Assembly: GCF_029407905.1 (NCBI RefSeq)
Contig: NC_073630.1
Location: 33,205,001-33,269,000 of the forward strand
Source: Bubalus kerabau
Lineage: Eukaryota; Chordata; Mammalia; Artiodactyla; Bovidae
DNA: 64,000 bases
Direction: 5' to 3'
Below are positions 48,201 through 63,200 of this stretch, piece after piece. A model generated the notes under the pieces. That model made no database searches, had not been told where the DNA came from, and worked only from the letters and a program-made list of their open reading frames with translations. Position numbers and translations under genes: made by a program. How positions within the stretch are numbered: the stretch's first letter is position 1; every line of letters begins with the position of its first letter.

Positions 48201-51200
48201 ATGTTCTAAAAAAAAATTTTTTTAAGGTAATTTAAAAATATATACAGATGAAAATTAAATACAAAATAATTTCATGTTTGTATCAGATATGTACTATTAG
48301 TTAAATCTGAAAATAGCCTTTGACGGAGTAAACTGTAACATAACATTAACATCCATTTTTAAAAAGATGAGTATTACTCTTGTATAAAAAAACAATCAAA
48401 ACTAATCATACACCATACTTAAAATTTCCTACTTGATTTATCAAAACTACCTGTAACACTTTTAGTTTTAAAAAAATGTTTACACTACATATTGAACAAG
48501 ATAATGCTGTCATTTCCCACTCTTAAACTCAATTTTGATCTGAAATTAAAATATGAGTTCCTGTCAAAACCTGGATTAAATATACAGAAAATAGCAAATC
48601 TCAAGTAGAAATTTAATATAAAAATTCATAATATAGGATGTTACACTTTCTCACAGTTATACTATTGACATTAAGCAGCAATCAATCATAATAAAATTAA
48701 AAAAAATCTTGTCTCATACCTGTGAGACAAGATGTAAAAACCTGCTTATAATGAGCAGGAGACTGAAAAACAGCTGGTATGTGAATCTGCCTTTGGGGAA
48801 GACATGCAGATTTTACTTTCTGCCCACTTGGGAAGCATAGCTCAGAGTCATTTACCCCCTGAAATGCAATAATTCAAGTTATTACAATAATTCCAGAAAA
48901 ATACTGTTTACTAATAAGCAAATTCTATAGCTATTAATTTTTCTTTTGATTTTCAGAATGCATGAAATCATTTTCTAATTTTAAATGGGAAATTGAGTAT
49001 AGCAGGAAAGGCTATGATATGGCACTTTTAATGATAAATAAGACTAACTTTTCTTGTCGGCCCCTTAATAAGTTTTAAAATATTTTTGTAGGAAAAATTT
49101 AACTGATGTGAGTGAATCATTATGTATCTCTACTTCTGGTCACAATTACAGTAAGAATTGTTCATAACCAATGTAAGCAGGATGTGCCTTTACCCTAATA
49201 ATGATCTGGTCAGCAAAACTGAGCTGATAGTGAAATGAAAATAATCAAAACTGAGCTGATAGTAAAAATGAAAACAATAGTAATAGTAGTAGTGGAAGTG
49301 ATGGTGGAAACAGAACTATAATTTAAGTACCGTTTATGTCCAGATACTGCACCAGACACTTTCAAATACGTAATTTAGTGTTTACAACCTCTAGAAAGGT
49401 CTTAAGTCAAAGAAGATGTGACTGGGACTTTCCTGGTGCTCCAGTGGCTAAGACTCCATGCCCCCAATGCAGGGACCCTGGGTGTGATTCCTGATCGGGG
49501 AACTAAGATCCCATAGGCCACATCTAAGACCTGGTGCAGCCAAATAAATTCATTAAATAAATAAAAAGAATTTTTTTTAAAAAATGTGACTGTAGCAAAA
49601 GTTCTGGAAAACTCTTAAAAAAAAAAAAATAATCCAAAGCCACTGGCTTCAAGACTAAAATCATTTCACCTGTATGACTTTGGTAATTCTTTTGCTGAAA
49701 TTCAGATAAGTACTGGAAAAGATGCACCAAGAAAACACTGGTACATTTCCTCACCTGTAAATCTCCTGTTACACTGCAGTTGTAGCAGGCATACTCTCCT
49801 AACATATTCTGAATTTTCTCAGTCTTAGAAGCCTCGTTTATAGTCAAAGAAAATGCCTTCTTTCTGCAAACTGAATCTTGACTGCTAAAATCCTGCTGCT
49901 GCTGTCGAAGCATGTGTTTCATCATTTGTAAATGCACAGAGTCTAAAGAACTTTCATTCACAGCATCATTCTCTCTTTCACCTGTGTTACTAAAATGCAT
50001 CCCAGAAACAGCCTCAGCAAAGAAGCCATCTGTTACTTTCTCATCAACTCTGTCTGGAGTAGTCAAGTTGCACTGGCGTGTATTTTGATATTTCAGCCAC
50101 TTGCTTTGAGTAGATGTATTATCAAGAAGTGAAACCTCACTTGGAGTCACTTCCCTAGATTCGTTAGAGAAAGAAGCTTCGCTTTGGTCCTTGGGCCCAA
50201 AGCTGAAAGAAGGAACTGCTGACTCTTCACACAGGCGGAATATGGGAGGACCAGAAGACTTTTGCCTGTCACGGTCCATCATACATGAACAAGAATCTAA
50301 GTCAGGTGGCCCACTGGCAGGCGGCAAAGTAACAAGTGGAGCTCGGGTTCTACTTACTTCAAAGGAAAGCCTTTGAAGGTTCTTATTCTCCAGAGAACTT
50401 GATTTTTTCATTACTGAAAAAAAGAGAGCTGATTAAAAATGTATTACAGATATCACTCAATCTTTAGAAAACGGTGGGTATCCATACAAAAAAGCAAAAA
50501 GTACCAACATGCCTTGTGCCAGAAAAAGAAAATCACATTTCCTTTTAAAAATTTTTAATTTTTTAGTCTCAAAAAAATAAAGATTTCATATTTAATTTTA
50601 GACTCTGAAACTTTTTTAAGGTTGATAAACTTGAAATCCTTCTCTTTTTCTTTTCTTTCTTAGCTAATAATTTCCACTCACCACCACCACACCTACCCCA
50701 CCAAATACTGCATTATATTTATATAACACTGAACCTTTCAAGTACTTTACAACCAGGAAGGGATTCATCATTCTCACTTTACAGATGAGGTTGCCAACCA
50801 AGGCTTAGAGGTAACATAACTACCAATTAGCAGAGTTAAGACAAGAAACCAAACTTAGGTTTTTTTCTCCTTCTCCAGAGACTGAAGTTCAAGGTTTATT
50901 TATTGATGTGTTATAACCTCTCATATATTTATTACACTCATGGATTAATATGTTGACCTTCAGGGTAAAGAAGACTTTTAGCTTTATTTTGATACATTGT
51001 TATGTGATAAGAGTTCAACTGTGATAAACACATGTTATGGCAGATTTTCGCTGAGTTTTAGAATTCCTTTCAGCATCACTAGTAGTTGATATATTCCTGA
51101 AAATATTAAAATCAGTAATTTGCTGAATAAATAGTAATACTGCATGAGAACTGTATCAGCTTAAAGTTTTTACCTAAAATGCTATGGTCTCCTGTTCTAT

Positions 51201-54200
51201 AATAATGTTCCTTCTTGACAGTTTCTGTTTCGTTGGAAATAAACCCTGGCGGTCACTTGGGAAGGTAGCAGGACAGCAGGTAAGTCGATGGCATTCTTTT
51301 GCAAAGTGTTATGATGTAATCCTAACAAACTGATTAAGCAACATTGATGAAAAGTTAAAACCTGATTAAATAGTAAGTCATGGCAGGACTGTGTGACCAT
51401 CTGTCTGTCACTGTCGCTTCACTTGTCTTAGATGCTCACTCTTCCCATACTGACTCCTTCCTACCTTGCTTCCTCTGCCACCCACACCCACTAAACCTTC
51501 TCCAACCCAATTCTCCAGACACTTTAAGCTTTTATTTTTATATCATCCACCCACGACCAAAAAATTACCTACAACTTTACTCCTCACTCAGCCTAACTTC
51601 AGAATCAAGGGAAGATACATTGATGAGATTAAGGAACAGTAGTGGAAGAGATCCTATAAATGTATTATCTTATCAAGAAGCAGGAAATTACTCATAGGGA
51701 AGAAGAGGTGTAAAGTATGAAGACACAGAAGCCTGAGAATGCAGTTGAGGTCACAGCAGTTGAAGAGCTCCCTGATAATGCCAGGATCCCAAAGCAAAAG
51801 AGGGGAAGCTAAGAGGTTATGAGAAGGTCAACCATGATTGACATTCACAATGAACCCATTCCCTGGGCGGGGGAAGGGGCTACAGAGGGGCCAGGCTCTG
51901 GAGTTACAGCTGTGAGAAGTGTTGGCAATGGTAGAGGTCTGAGATGAGATGAGAGGATAAAGAAGAAGGTACCAGAGAGATAGAAGGGAGTACTGGATTT
52001 GGAAGTAAGAGCCATCCTCAACAGAAAAAGTCAAAGCAGAGTGTGGGAAGGTGTGAGGGTATAAGACACTGAGTCTGGTTTCAAGATTATTTTTAGTTTA
52101 GTAGCAATCTCTCACAGAGAAGGCGATGGCACCCCACTCCAGTACTCTTGCCTGGAAAATCCCATGGACGGAGGAGCCTGGTGGGCTGCAGTCCATGGGG
52201 TCTCTAAGAGTCGGACACGACTGAGCGACTTCACTTTCACTTTTCACTTTCATGCACTGGAGAAGGAAATGGCAACCCACTTCAGTGTTCTTGCCTGGAG
52301 AATCCCAGGGACGGGGGAGCCTGGTGGGCTGCCGTCCATGGGGTCACACAGAGTCGGACACGACTGAAGCGACTTAGCAGCAGCAGCAATCTCTCAAATG
52401 AAAAATCTCATTTTACATGGACAGATAGATTAGAACCATACGGGAGCAATTATCTACGCTGAGAAAGTGAACATTACCAGGTAAAGTTTGCGCTTTCAGG
52501 GACTCCTCAGAGAATTCTAGCATGAAGTCATCATCTCTCGAGTTAAAAGATAAAGTAGAAACAGGGCTTAATGTTGAGATCTTCTGTTCTGGTGATGTCA
52601 CCTATCCACAAAGAAGAGACAAAACTACAGACCAAAATCCTCTTATTGCATTTTTCCCCTATAGTCTGAACAAATTCTAGTAACTGTATTATAAAAACAA
52701 TGCTTTCAAGCACATTGTGTAGAATTATAGTGGGGCAAAGTTCCTTCCAAAAGGGGCAGGACAGAATAAATGCACTAAAATAAACAAGGATATTGGAAAG
52801 TGAAATACAGAACATAAACCTGTTGGATTTATTTGAAATGGGTCAGATTCTGATTTGGATTGATATGAGTTATGGGCATTTGGTTGTGAAGATCAGGTTC
52901 CAGTCTTAGGGACACAGGCTTAAGCAGATCTCATGTCTGGAGCTGGGAAGACAACACTTCCTGCAAACCCAAGGCCTGAACAGCTTTTTCTTTATGTCCT
53001 TAGGTCTAGGGTATATCTACAGTTGATGTAAAACTTCAAAATATTGCTTCTAAATGGAATAAACTCTTCTTTAATATATTCCATATCTGAACAGTCATAT
53101 CATTCTCTATGTTATTCTCCTTCTAATAGGATTTAATTGTGTTGCTACTTCTAGAAATTAATCACCTTAAAAATCTAATATGGGTTGCAGTGCTCTGTGA
53201 TAACCTAGAGGGGAGGGATGGAGTGGGAGGTGACAGGGAGGTTCAAAAGAGAGGGGATATATCTATACCTATGGCTGATTCATCTTGAATGTGGCAGAAA
53301 CCAACACAACATTGTAAAGCAATTATCCTCCAATGAAAAAAAAAATCTAGTATAAATTGAACAGAGCTGGGCCCAGGGCCTCAAAACCAGCTGGAATCAG
53401 GGCTTCTGCTGCCACTAACTCTGTCTCTTTCTCTGAAAGTCCGCTTCTGTGCTCTCCCAGTAGACCAGACTCCTCTGCATGGCAGGAAGCATAGCCCACT
53501 GAAAAGTTCCTAAGATTCCCACTGTTAACCACTGCAGCAGACGCTGTTGCTATCCTGCCATGTGCCCCTGGCTTATCTCTGAGGTCATCTACAGTTGGAG
53601 AATTGCTCCCCCACCTGTCCCAGGCTTCCTACCTCAAGCATCTGCATCTTTCTGTCTGAGGACAGTGGCTGGGACAGCAGGTACAGCAGGCCAAACGTGC
53701 CAGGTGGTTAATATGACCAGGAGTAACCTTCAGCCAAAGACAGATGGGAACTGGTATGTGAATACCTTTCTTTTCTTATTCTTCAGGGAGGACAATCCTG
53801 AGTTTTGTTTTACAGGCCTCTTAGTGGGTCCCCAGTACGAAGCAACACCTCTTATTATTGCTTTCTTCCCCATCTCCCAGTGTGACTGTGTTTGGAGATG
53901 GGGCCTGTAAGAGGTAAAGGCTAAATGAGGCCGTAAGAGTGGTACCCTGATCCACCAGAATTAGTGTCCTTATAAGAAGAGAATTCTCACTCTCTTGCAC
54001 TCTCTTTATCCATGTGCACATACCAAGGAAGTATACATGAGGACATAGTGAGAAGGTAGCCGTTCGTATGCCAGGAATAGAGTTCTCATCAGAAACATGA
54101 TCTTGGACTTCTGCCCTCCAGAACTGTGACAAGATAAATTTCTGTTGTTTAAGTCACTCATCCTCCGTTACAGCAGCCCTAGCAGACTAATAGAGCCCTG

Positions 54201-57200
54201 CAGCTGACTCCACTCAGTAAAGCCCACTTCAGTCCACTTTGTTAAGTCAGAAATCCAGGAGGCTTTCTCCTCCCCTTCCTTCACTCTGCTCTCTACATCC
54301 AATCTAGCAACATCCATGCTTCTGACTCCAAAATTTATCTTAAATCTAATTACCAACTCCTCTATCCTTTCACTGCCAGTCTCTTCAAGTCACTATCATC
54401 TACAGCTCATTTTAACTGGTTTCCTTGCTTCCACCACAGTGTCCATCAAATCCATCTTCCACACAGCAGCCAGCAAAACCTTTTAAAAATGTAAATGTAA
54501 TGAGTTTTCTGCCGAAACCCTTCAGTAATTTCGCAATGGAACGTAGACCAATATTAAACCTCTTAATCTGACCTGCAAGTCTTCGTGTATCTGATCCTGC
54601 TCACTTTCCCAATTTCATCTGATTACTGCTTTGCCTGTGACTTTCCACAATCCAGCTACTATGGCCTTCGTTCACATTCTTGAACCCACCCAGCTCTCCA
54701 ATCTCACTTGCTGTTTCTAAGATTCACGAAATTTTTTTACTCACAACTATTAAAACTGTTTAGGGGATTCCCTGGCAGTCCAGTGGTCAGGACTCAACGC
54801 TTTACTATCGGGGCCAGGTTCATGCCTAATTATGGAACTAAAATCCCACAAGCTGCAAGGTGTGGCCACAAAAACAAACAAAGCAAAAAGAAAAACAACT
54901 TTGTTCACATTATACCTTATTTTTTTCCCACGAAGTCCTCTCTGTTGATTTACAATTATAATCCAAATAATTATATAAATGGTCTGAATCTTTAGGAGGG
55001 AAATCTAAAATTGCTGTCGGGGGGGAAAAAGCATGAATATTTATACACTAGTTTGTTCAACGTCAAATAACTTTTTAATATTATATTTTATTTATAATAT
55101 ACTTACAATCATTTTTAGTCAAGTCCTTATTAAACTCAGCTCTCACTTGAAAATTGTCTTCAATAGTAAAGCTAGTATCTCCTTTTGGACAGTTTTCTTC
55201 ATTTGGGAACTAGAAAATAGAGATCCATTTATCAGTTTAGAAAAAACTGTGTATACATCCATAACTTTACCTATCTGTATATATATACATATATATATAG
55301 TTTATACGGAGAAGGCAATGGCACCCCACTCCAGTACTCTTGCTTGGAAAATCCCATGGATGGAGGAGCCTGGTAGGCTGCAGTCCATGGGGTCGCTAAG
55401 AGTCGGACACGACTGAGCGACTTCACTTTCACGTTTCACTTTCATGCATTGGAGAAGGAAATGGCAGCCCACTCCAGTGTTCTTGCCTGGAGAATCCCAG
55501 GGACGGGGGAGCCTGGTGGGCTGCCGTCTATGGGGTCGCACAGAGTCGGACACGACTGAAGTGACTTAGCATAGCATAGCATAGTTTATAACTTGAGACA
55601 CAGAAAAACAAAGAGATGTTATGAAGCCAATTCCATTCAGGGAAAGTAGAATATATTATATTTCATCAATTCTTATGGCTCATATTTCTTATCTCTTAAC
55701 ATCTTTGAGATGGGGATACACCTTAAAAATAATGACATTTCTACATCTCTATAGCACAGACAACAGCTATGACATGGTTATCTCTGCCTGTGCAGTGCAA
55801 CTATATGCAAAGAGTCATACTGGTCAAATAATGATCACAAATATGAATTTGTGCATTATTAATATTAGACATATTAAAGTAGTTCTATTGTTTATATGTC
55901 CTCAAGAAGATCAAACTAGGGTTTAGCATCAAACGAAAAGTATTATATTCATGGAAAGACAAGAAAACAAAGCAGTGTGATATACAATAAAATTCTATGT
56001 TCAAATAAATCTAAGAGTCTTTCACTAAATATAACATTAAAAATCCAAGTGAAGGTGAACAAAGTTCTGAAGATCTATTTCATGGCACTGTTAATGTACT
56101 TCCCATTACCAAAGTGTGCACATAAAATGGTGAAGATTGTAAATTTTATAGTATGTGTTTACCACATTTTTTAAAAAGGCAGTGAAAAAGCACTGTGTAA
56201 TGTTAATTGACTAGTGTTAATTTCTTAGTATCATACATTACAATGGTGCTTCTTACAGTTAATTATAATACCTTGGGATTTTATGAAATACAAGATAATT
56301 TCTAAAGTTCAGATACTGCTGTGTGCAAGCAATCTGTCACACTTCTAAAAGTTCTTATCTCTGTTGGTAAGTCCAGTCATTTTGCCTTAGAACATTTTTT
56401 AGAAACTTGGGATATAAAACATGACCATACTGATGTATGTGAAAATATTTAAAAATAAAACAAATGGACGTAAATTTCTTTTTCAGTATGGAGTACTTCT
56501 CAATTCTCCTCTTTAAAAAAAAAACAAGAAATGAGAAATAGAAACACCTCTTACCTTTCATGAAACTAAGAAATAATGGTATCCCTGAATTACAATATAT
56601 TAAAAGGACAGGGAAACAGTATAGGCTTAGCAATATGGAAGAAAGTCAAACCAAAGTACCTACTACAAGAGATCCCAATAAGAAATCAACAAACTGATAA
56701 ACCCCAATAACCATGGCAATGCTCTGTTTCTTAAGGGTGGAGGTTACATGGCTGTCTTCACCCTGTGGTAATTACTGAGCTGTGTACTTACGGTCTGTGC
56801 ATTTATTTTGTATGTGTTTTATGCTTTAATAAAAAATGGAAAAATTTTAAATCTCTTTAACAGATACTGTTTCAAATACGTGCATACATCCTTTTCTCAA
56901 TAACCCCTTCTATTTGGTAGCAATGAGAGGTACTTGGCATCTACTTAGCGGCGGAGAGGGGTGGATATTAGAAGGAAAACAAATCTAGTAGCTGTTATAA
57001 AATGTATTTTCTATATATAATCCGCCTATTTGCTCTTGTCATGAATTCCTAATATTCTCTGAAGTGAAAAGTAATCCTTTAAGTTCCTGATCCCAAAAAA
57101 AGGCAGTAAATCTTTCAAACAGTTTTGTCTTAGTTTGATTTATGATGCTTCATGTGAATTTACTAAACTGTTTTTTAACTTACAGCTGTACAAGGATGTA

Positions 57201-60200
57201 AATATGCTTTCTTTGCAAAATTTAGTATTGACATAAAGAAAATGATTTGGCAAGGTGCGACTATAAGAATCATTTTACCTGCAAGAAGCCCATCTGCATA
57301 CGAGTGCTAGGCAACTCTGGTGTCAAAAAACAAGTGTTTGTCGTGCAGCTTCCATACACAGTGCTATCCAAAAGCTGACTGCATTCAACCTGTGAGCTGT
57401 GTCCTCTGACCATCACAGCGCTAGAAGCGGAGCCTTTCACTTGGTGCCCTTGAAACTCAACAGGCTACAGTGAATTATTAAAAACGAGTAGTGAGAAATA
57501 TATTTACAGTGTATATATACAAAGAAAACAATGCATAATTCAGTTTTCTATTAAGTATTACTTTTTTTTTTTTGGCCACGACACACAGCTCGTGGGATCT
57601 TAGTTCCCCAACTTAGGATCAAACCTAAGCCCTAGGCAGTGAAAGCACAGAGTCCTAGCTACTGAACCACCAGGAACTTCCCCACAGCTTTGCATTACAG
57701 ACATGATGTGCGTGAGTGCATGCTAAGCTGCTTCAGTGTCTAACTCTTTATGACCCTATGGACTGTGGCTCACCAGGCTCCTCTGTCCATGAGATTCTCC
57801 AGGCCAGAATACTGGACTGGGCTGCCATGCCCTCCTCCAGGGCATCCTCCTGACCCAGGGTTTGAACCCGTGTCTCCTGTGGCGCCTGCACTGCAGGCGG
57901 ATTCTTTACCGCTGAGCCACTGGGGAAGCCCCTATAGACATCATATTACGCTACAATGAAGTGTATTCTTTTCTGTCTACTAACTGAACTGCAAGCTCCT
58001 TGAGGGCAGAAACTCTTCTGCTTCATCAAGGTATCGTGTGCATTTAACACCATGCTTGGAATGTGTTAAGGGAAGAAAGAGAAGGAACAGAGGAAGCATT
58101 TCCTTTGTTTAAAGGTTTTGTAAACCATCAGGCTATTAGCAAGGGAGATGCTGGGCTCTTAGCCTCCCAGATAATCGGCTCCTGTAGCTCTGAGGACAAA
58201 GGAGGTCTAAGAGTACCAAGACGGACATGTACCTCAGAGGGGGGCTCTCACCCACTCAAGAGACCTGGTCTGCTTTCACACTGCACAAGACTTTCTCTGC
58301 TGCCCCCTTGAGGGTTCTAGGATTTTTACTCTACACAAGGTGACAAAGTCTACCCACAAGATGGAAAAATAGTGTGTAGAGCTGAAGGAAAGTATGTAAA
58401 GAATGAATTTATTTCTAACTGATAAATTAACAAAGTGACAATAATATATAATCTGAACATTCTTACTTAAAAATGAAGATTTTAAACCACACATTTTAAA
58501 GGAACTAAAATGACTCTGGAACAGGAGTTTTGTTGAAAACACTGATTTTTAAAATATAACACATATCAATAAAAAAAAGTCTAAATTTTTAAAGACTGTA
58601 TTTTCTACATTGTTTGATGGGGAATACAAATTCTCTATAAGCAAACAGATGCCTTGCTTTCTTTGCTGCTATGTCTATCTTTTCCAGAGGTACGCTGAGT
58701 TTTAAGAACAGAATCATCATTTACAAAACCCACCCATATATATCCTGTTATCTCTATCAATTTTTGCTGCCAAGTGGGTAGTACTACTTAGAGCTTTGGT
58801 TATATATACTTCTACCCATTTAGCCTGAAGTAAGAGTGGTGAAGTGAACTATAGTAAATGAAAAGCTATGGCCATCTTCACTTTGTTCTGCACTGAACAT
58901 TCATTAACTGTACTTTATATATATCATTGTGTCCAATCCCTAGGGTATCCTATGATGCATTAATCAGTAACAGAGAGAGGGCTCAAGACCAAAAAAGGGG
59001 TAACAGTCATTAGTTTTCTTGTTCTTAAAATCAGGTTAATTCATTTTGCTCACTAACCTGTCTACGAACTCTAAAGTTGTGTAAAAAACAGCAGGAAAAC
59101 AGTGGGTTAAAAAATCAATTCACAAATTTTACCTTGGGGTCTTTACAGGTTTCTCTCTCCATTTGTTTAGGAATAACAGCTAGAAAAGCAGTCTCTTCTT
59201 CAGTGCCCAAGGGAATGAACTAGGATAAAATATCAATTAGTGTGTTAGCTAAAATAATTTTATAGGTGGTTTATGAGTTTGGTGGGAAAATATTCCCAAA
59301 CTTAAAAGTACACGTCATCTCCATCTCACGTCTCTCTATACATACACAAAATAAACTACTCCTGGCAAAGGAGTGCTCTAGCAAAGAAAGGACTATACTA
59401 GTTAATTTAAAACCTCAGCATATTAGAAAATTCTAATTCTAAACTTTAATTGAAATCTTCTAAAACAGTATGTTATAAATCCCATACTAAAATTTATGTT
59501 AATGCAGATTATTTAATTCAAAAATCAGTGTGAAATTAAAAGAGGAAAATCATAAATAGTGTAACACTTTATTTAAAAAATGAATCATTTTCTAGCAACT
59601 ATAAAACACAAGATATAGACAACAGCAACTAGTCATTTTTAGTTCAAGTAACTAAAATATCCATAATTTCTAATGTGAATTACAGACTTGAGACTCTGAG
59701 ACTTAACAAATGAACTCAATTGTAGGAGAAATTTTATGTTTAATAATTATGAAGAAAAAAATTGTCACTAAAAGAGGTAAACTGTATTTGTTCACACAAT
59801 GGTCACTTTCCTTTTATAACTCTGTAAGCACAACTGCCAATCAAGTAGCTCTTGAAAACAATCAACTCATATTTTAGAACTAGCATTTTTAACAACAGTG
59901 AATTTTAAAAATTAATTAGCATAGTATAATAGCTTCTAGCTCCTTTGCTATGTGTGACTAATTACACATACAGAACTAAAGTGAAGGTGCCACTGCTAAG
60001 TCGCGTCAGTCGTGTCCGACTCTGTGCGACCCCATAGACGGCAGTCCACCAGGCTCCCCCGTCCCTGGGACTCTCCAGGCAAGAACACTGGAGTGGGTTG
60101 CCATTTCCTTCTCCAATGCATGAAAGTGAAACGTGAAAGTGAAGTTGCTCAGTCGTGTCCGACTTTTAGAGACCCCATGGACTGCAGCCCACCAGGCTCC

Positions 60201-63200
60201 TCCATCCATAGGATTTTCCAGGCAAGAGTACTGGAGTGGGGTGCCATTGCCTTCTCCAAAGTGAAGGTGGCATTAAGTATATCCTCAAAGAGCACCCTAA
60301 CTTTAAATTTTGAAAGTTTCTTCTATCACTACTATATATGAAGAGTTTGTTTCAGAGTTGTAGCAAGAAAGCTATTATAAAAACAAAAATGTACTTCGAT
60401 ATTAATACTAAAGAGATTTAAATTACTTTTATTTTGCAAAAGATTCTAAGACCTTTTTCATTACTGCGAGATTATAAAATATTTTGCTTTAAAAATATAT
60501 GACATTTATTTTAAATGGTAACTCATCCTAAAGGGAAAAACAGTGACAGTGTTAATTTGAATAATTATCACTGAAAAACTTTAAACCATATTTTTTTAAG
60601 TGAAAAAAAGAACAGTAATAATGTGATCATTTGTAAGTTAAATTAGGAAGCTGCTCTTATGTTATATATTTGATCTTGTAATACTAACATAAGGGTGAAA
60701 AATGACTGAGCCACCACAATGAATTGTGTTTGTGCTGTTTTAAGGAACACAGCCTGCAGATGCAGCTGTAACTGTCAATGGCAATTCTTGGATTAGGTAA
60801 TGCTTGCAAGTCTGCAAAATTAGCTTTATGATAAAAGATTTGTTATTTAACCAAATCCTATTGGCTACACAGGGCACTTATACAAGCCAGTAGGCTCATC
60901 TAAATGAGTAGAAAAGGGTAACTAATTACAAATAAATTTGAAAACTGGCAATATAAAACACAAACATATAATTACATGCCATACCTATATATACAGATAC
61001 AATATCTGACTGTATTACATTTTAAAAGTTAACTCACCTGCAAAGACTGATGTGATTCACTTGGTTCAGCTTCATTTTCTTTTATCATCTTAGGAATAGA
61101 ATATTAATATAAGCCAAAAGGTAATAGTAAGTTAGAAAAAATAAAGGACACCATTACTAGCAATCAAAGAATTAAAAGGTAAGTGTTGGATTAAATACTA
61201 TTTCACTTAGGAAGAATTTTAAAAGATCTTAGTACTGGTAAATATAAAGTGAAACAAATATTCATATTGTAAAACATTAAAATATTTCAATCTGACTTTT
61301 ATCAACATCTAAGAAAGTTGTTCTTGGCCTTTCAAATTATCAGTTCCACTTCTGAGAATCAAATCTAAGGAAACACTTTAAAATGTAAATAATCATTTAC
61401 ATGCAAAATTATCTACTAAAGTTTTATTTACAAAAGCAAAATGCTAGAAATAATCTAAATGTCCAAAATAGGGAACTCCTTGTCCAAAGCATAGGATATC
61501 CACAGGATGGAATGATAAGTAACCTTTAAAAGGTACATTTAAGAGTTTTTAATAATGTGAGAAAAAATATGATATTAAGCAGAAAGGATATAAAACTATT
61601 TAGAAAGGACATAAAACTATTTGTACCCATTAATCTACCCACATTTTTTAATATGCCAAAAAAAGCTGGAACTGTTAACAGTAATTATCTCCAGGTGATA
61701 ATACATGCTAAGTTGCTTCAGTCATGTCTGACTCTTGAGACCCTACAGACTGTAGCCTGCCAGGCTTCTCTGTCCAAGGGATTCTCCAGGCAAGAATACT
61801 GAAGTGGTTTGCCATTTCCTCCTCCAAGGGATCTTCCTGAACCAGGGGATCAAACCCATGTCTGTTATATCTCTTGCACTGGCACAAAGGTTCTTTACCA
61901 TTCGGTGGTTTGGTAAGTTTTATTTTTTTTACCTTTTTCTGTATTTAAAAAAATGAGGAAAAAATTGATTTTTAAAAAACAGTAACATGAAAAATAAAAT
62001 ATGATACAAACTAGGGGTAAATGAAACAATAAAAGAACTGTTTCTTCAAATGTGCTAAAAGCATCTTCACTGGGAAACACTAATTTACATTATTCTAGAA
62101 TTTCAGTTCACCCTAATTAGTATTATTATTTTTTACATTATTTCCATGGTTCCCAAACTGGTTTAACAAGGTACTTTGGGGTGCCTCAGTGTACTCAATG
62201 GGGGCTCCACAAGATGATTTAAATTTGAGGGAAACACCGTGTCATTAGACATCTGTCAGAAACTGAACAAACTAATTCAAGGTAGCTCAGTTTCAACATC
62301 AAATCCCCTGTCATTTCTGTCAGTGACATCTTATCTTTGTGAAGCTGGGTTTTAGGAAATTGCTATGATAAAAATCAATTACCATGCAAAAATCAGTGTG
62401 GACCTAGAAACTGAATCTATTCCAAGGTTTGAGAAACTGGACAGTGTCCAACAAGCACATGCACTCCATTAGTAAATGTTTAAAAATAAAATGCTTATTG
62501 TAATCATTTCACAATCATATATGCATATATCAAGTTATTATGTTATATATCTTAAACTAATACAATGTTATACTGTTAATTATATCTCCATAAAACTGGA
62601 AAGAAAAACCAAAATGCTTGCCAAATAAATCGGACATGGTAAGTTTTTAATACTACTAACTAGTCAAGGCTATGGTTTTTCCAGTGGTCATGTATGGATG
62701 TGAGAGTTGGACTGTGAAGAAAGCTGAGCGCCGAAGAATTGATGCTTTTCAACTGTGGTGTTGGAGAAGACTCTTGAGAGTCCCTTGGACTGCAAGGAGA
62801 TCCAACCAGTCCATCCTAAAGGAGATCAGTCCTGGGTGTTCTTTGGAAGGAATGATGCTAAAGCTGAAACTCCAGTACTTTGGCCACCTCATGCGAAGAG
62901 TTGACTCACTGGAAAAGACTCTGATGCTGGGAGGGATTGGGAGCAGGAGGAGAAGGGGACGACAGAGGATGAGATGGCTGGATGGCATCACTGACTCGAT
63001 AGACGTGAGTCTGAGTGAACTCCGGGAGTTGGTGATGGACAGGGAGGCCTGGCGTGCTGCGATTCGTGGGGTCACAAAGAGTCAGACACGACTGAGCAAC
63101 TGAACTGAACTGAATAAATGGAACTGCTAGGTATTTCCTTTGGCCAAGCGATGCATAAAATCACTGAGATACAAGGGAGGTGGTGAACCAAGATAGCTTC

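Noticed and set aside
49524..49754. Continuation of the open frame past exon w8
   Set aside because: A good donor at 49754-49753 and phase agreement with w9 show that this part is intronic; it runs into a CHR SINE.
52602..52815. Upstream extension of exon w7
   Set aside because: An in-frame TAG lies directly before the exon and the alternative frames do not join; exon w6 satisfies the phase instead.
33035..60257. Recurring similar units of about 270 bases suggesting a CRISPR-like or tandem array
   Set aside because: The units are dispersed BOV-A2 and Bov-tA SINEs in both orientations with their own target duplications.
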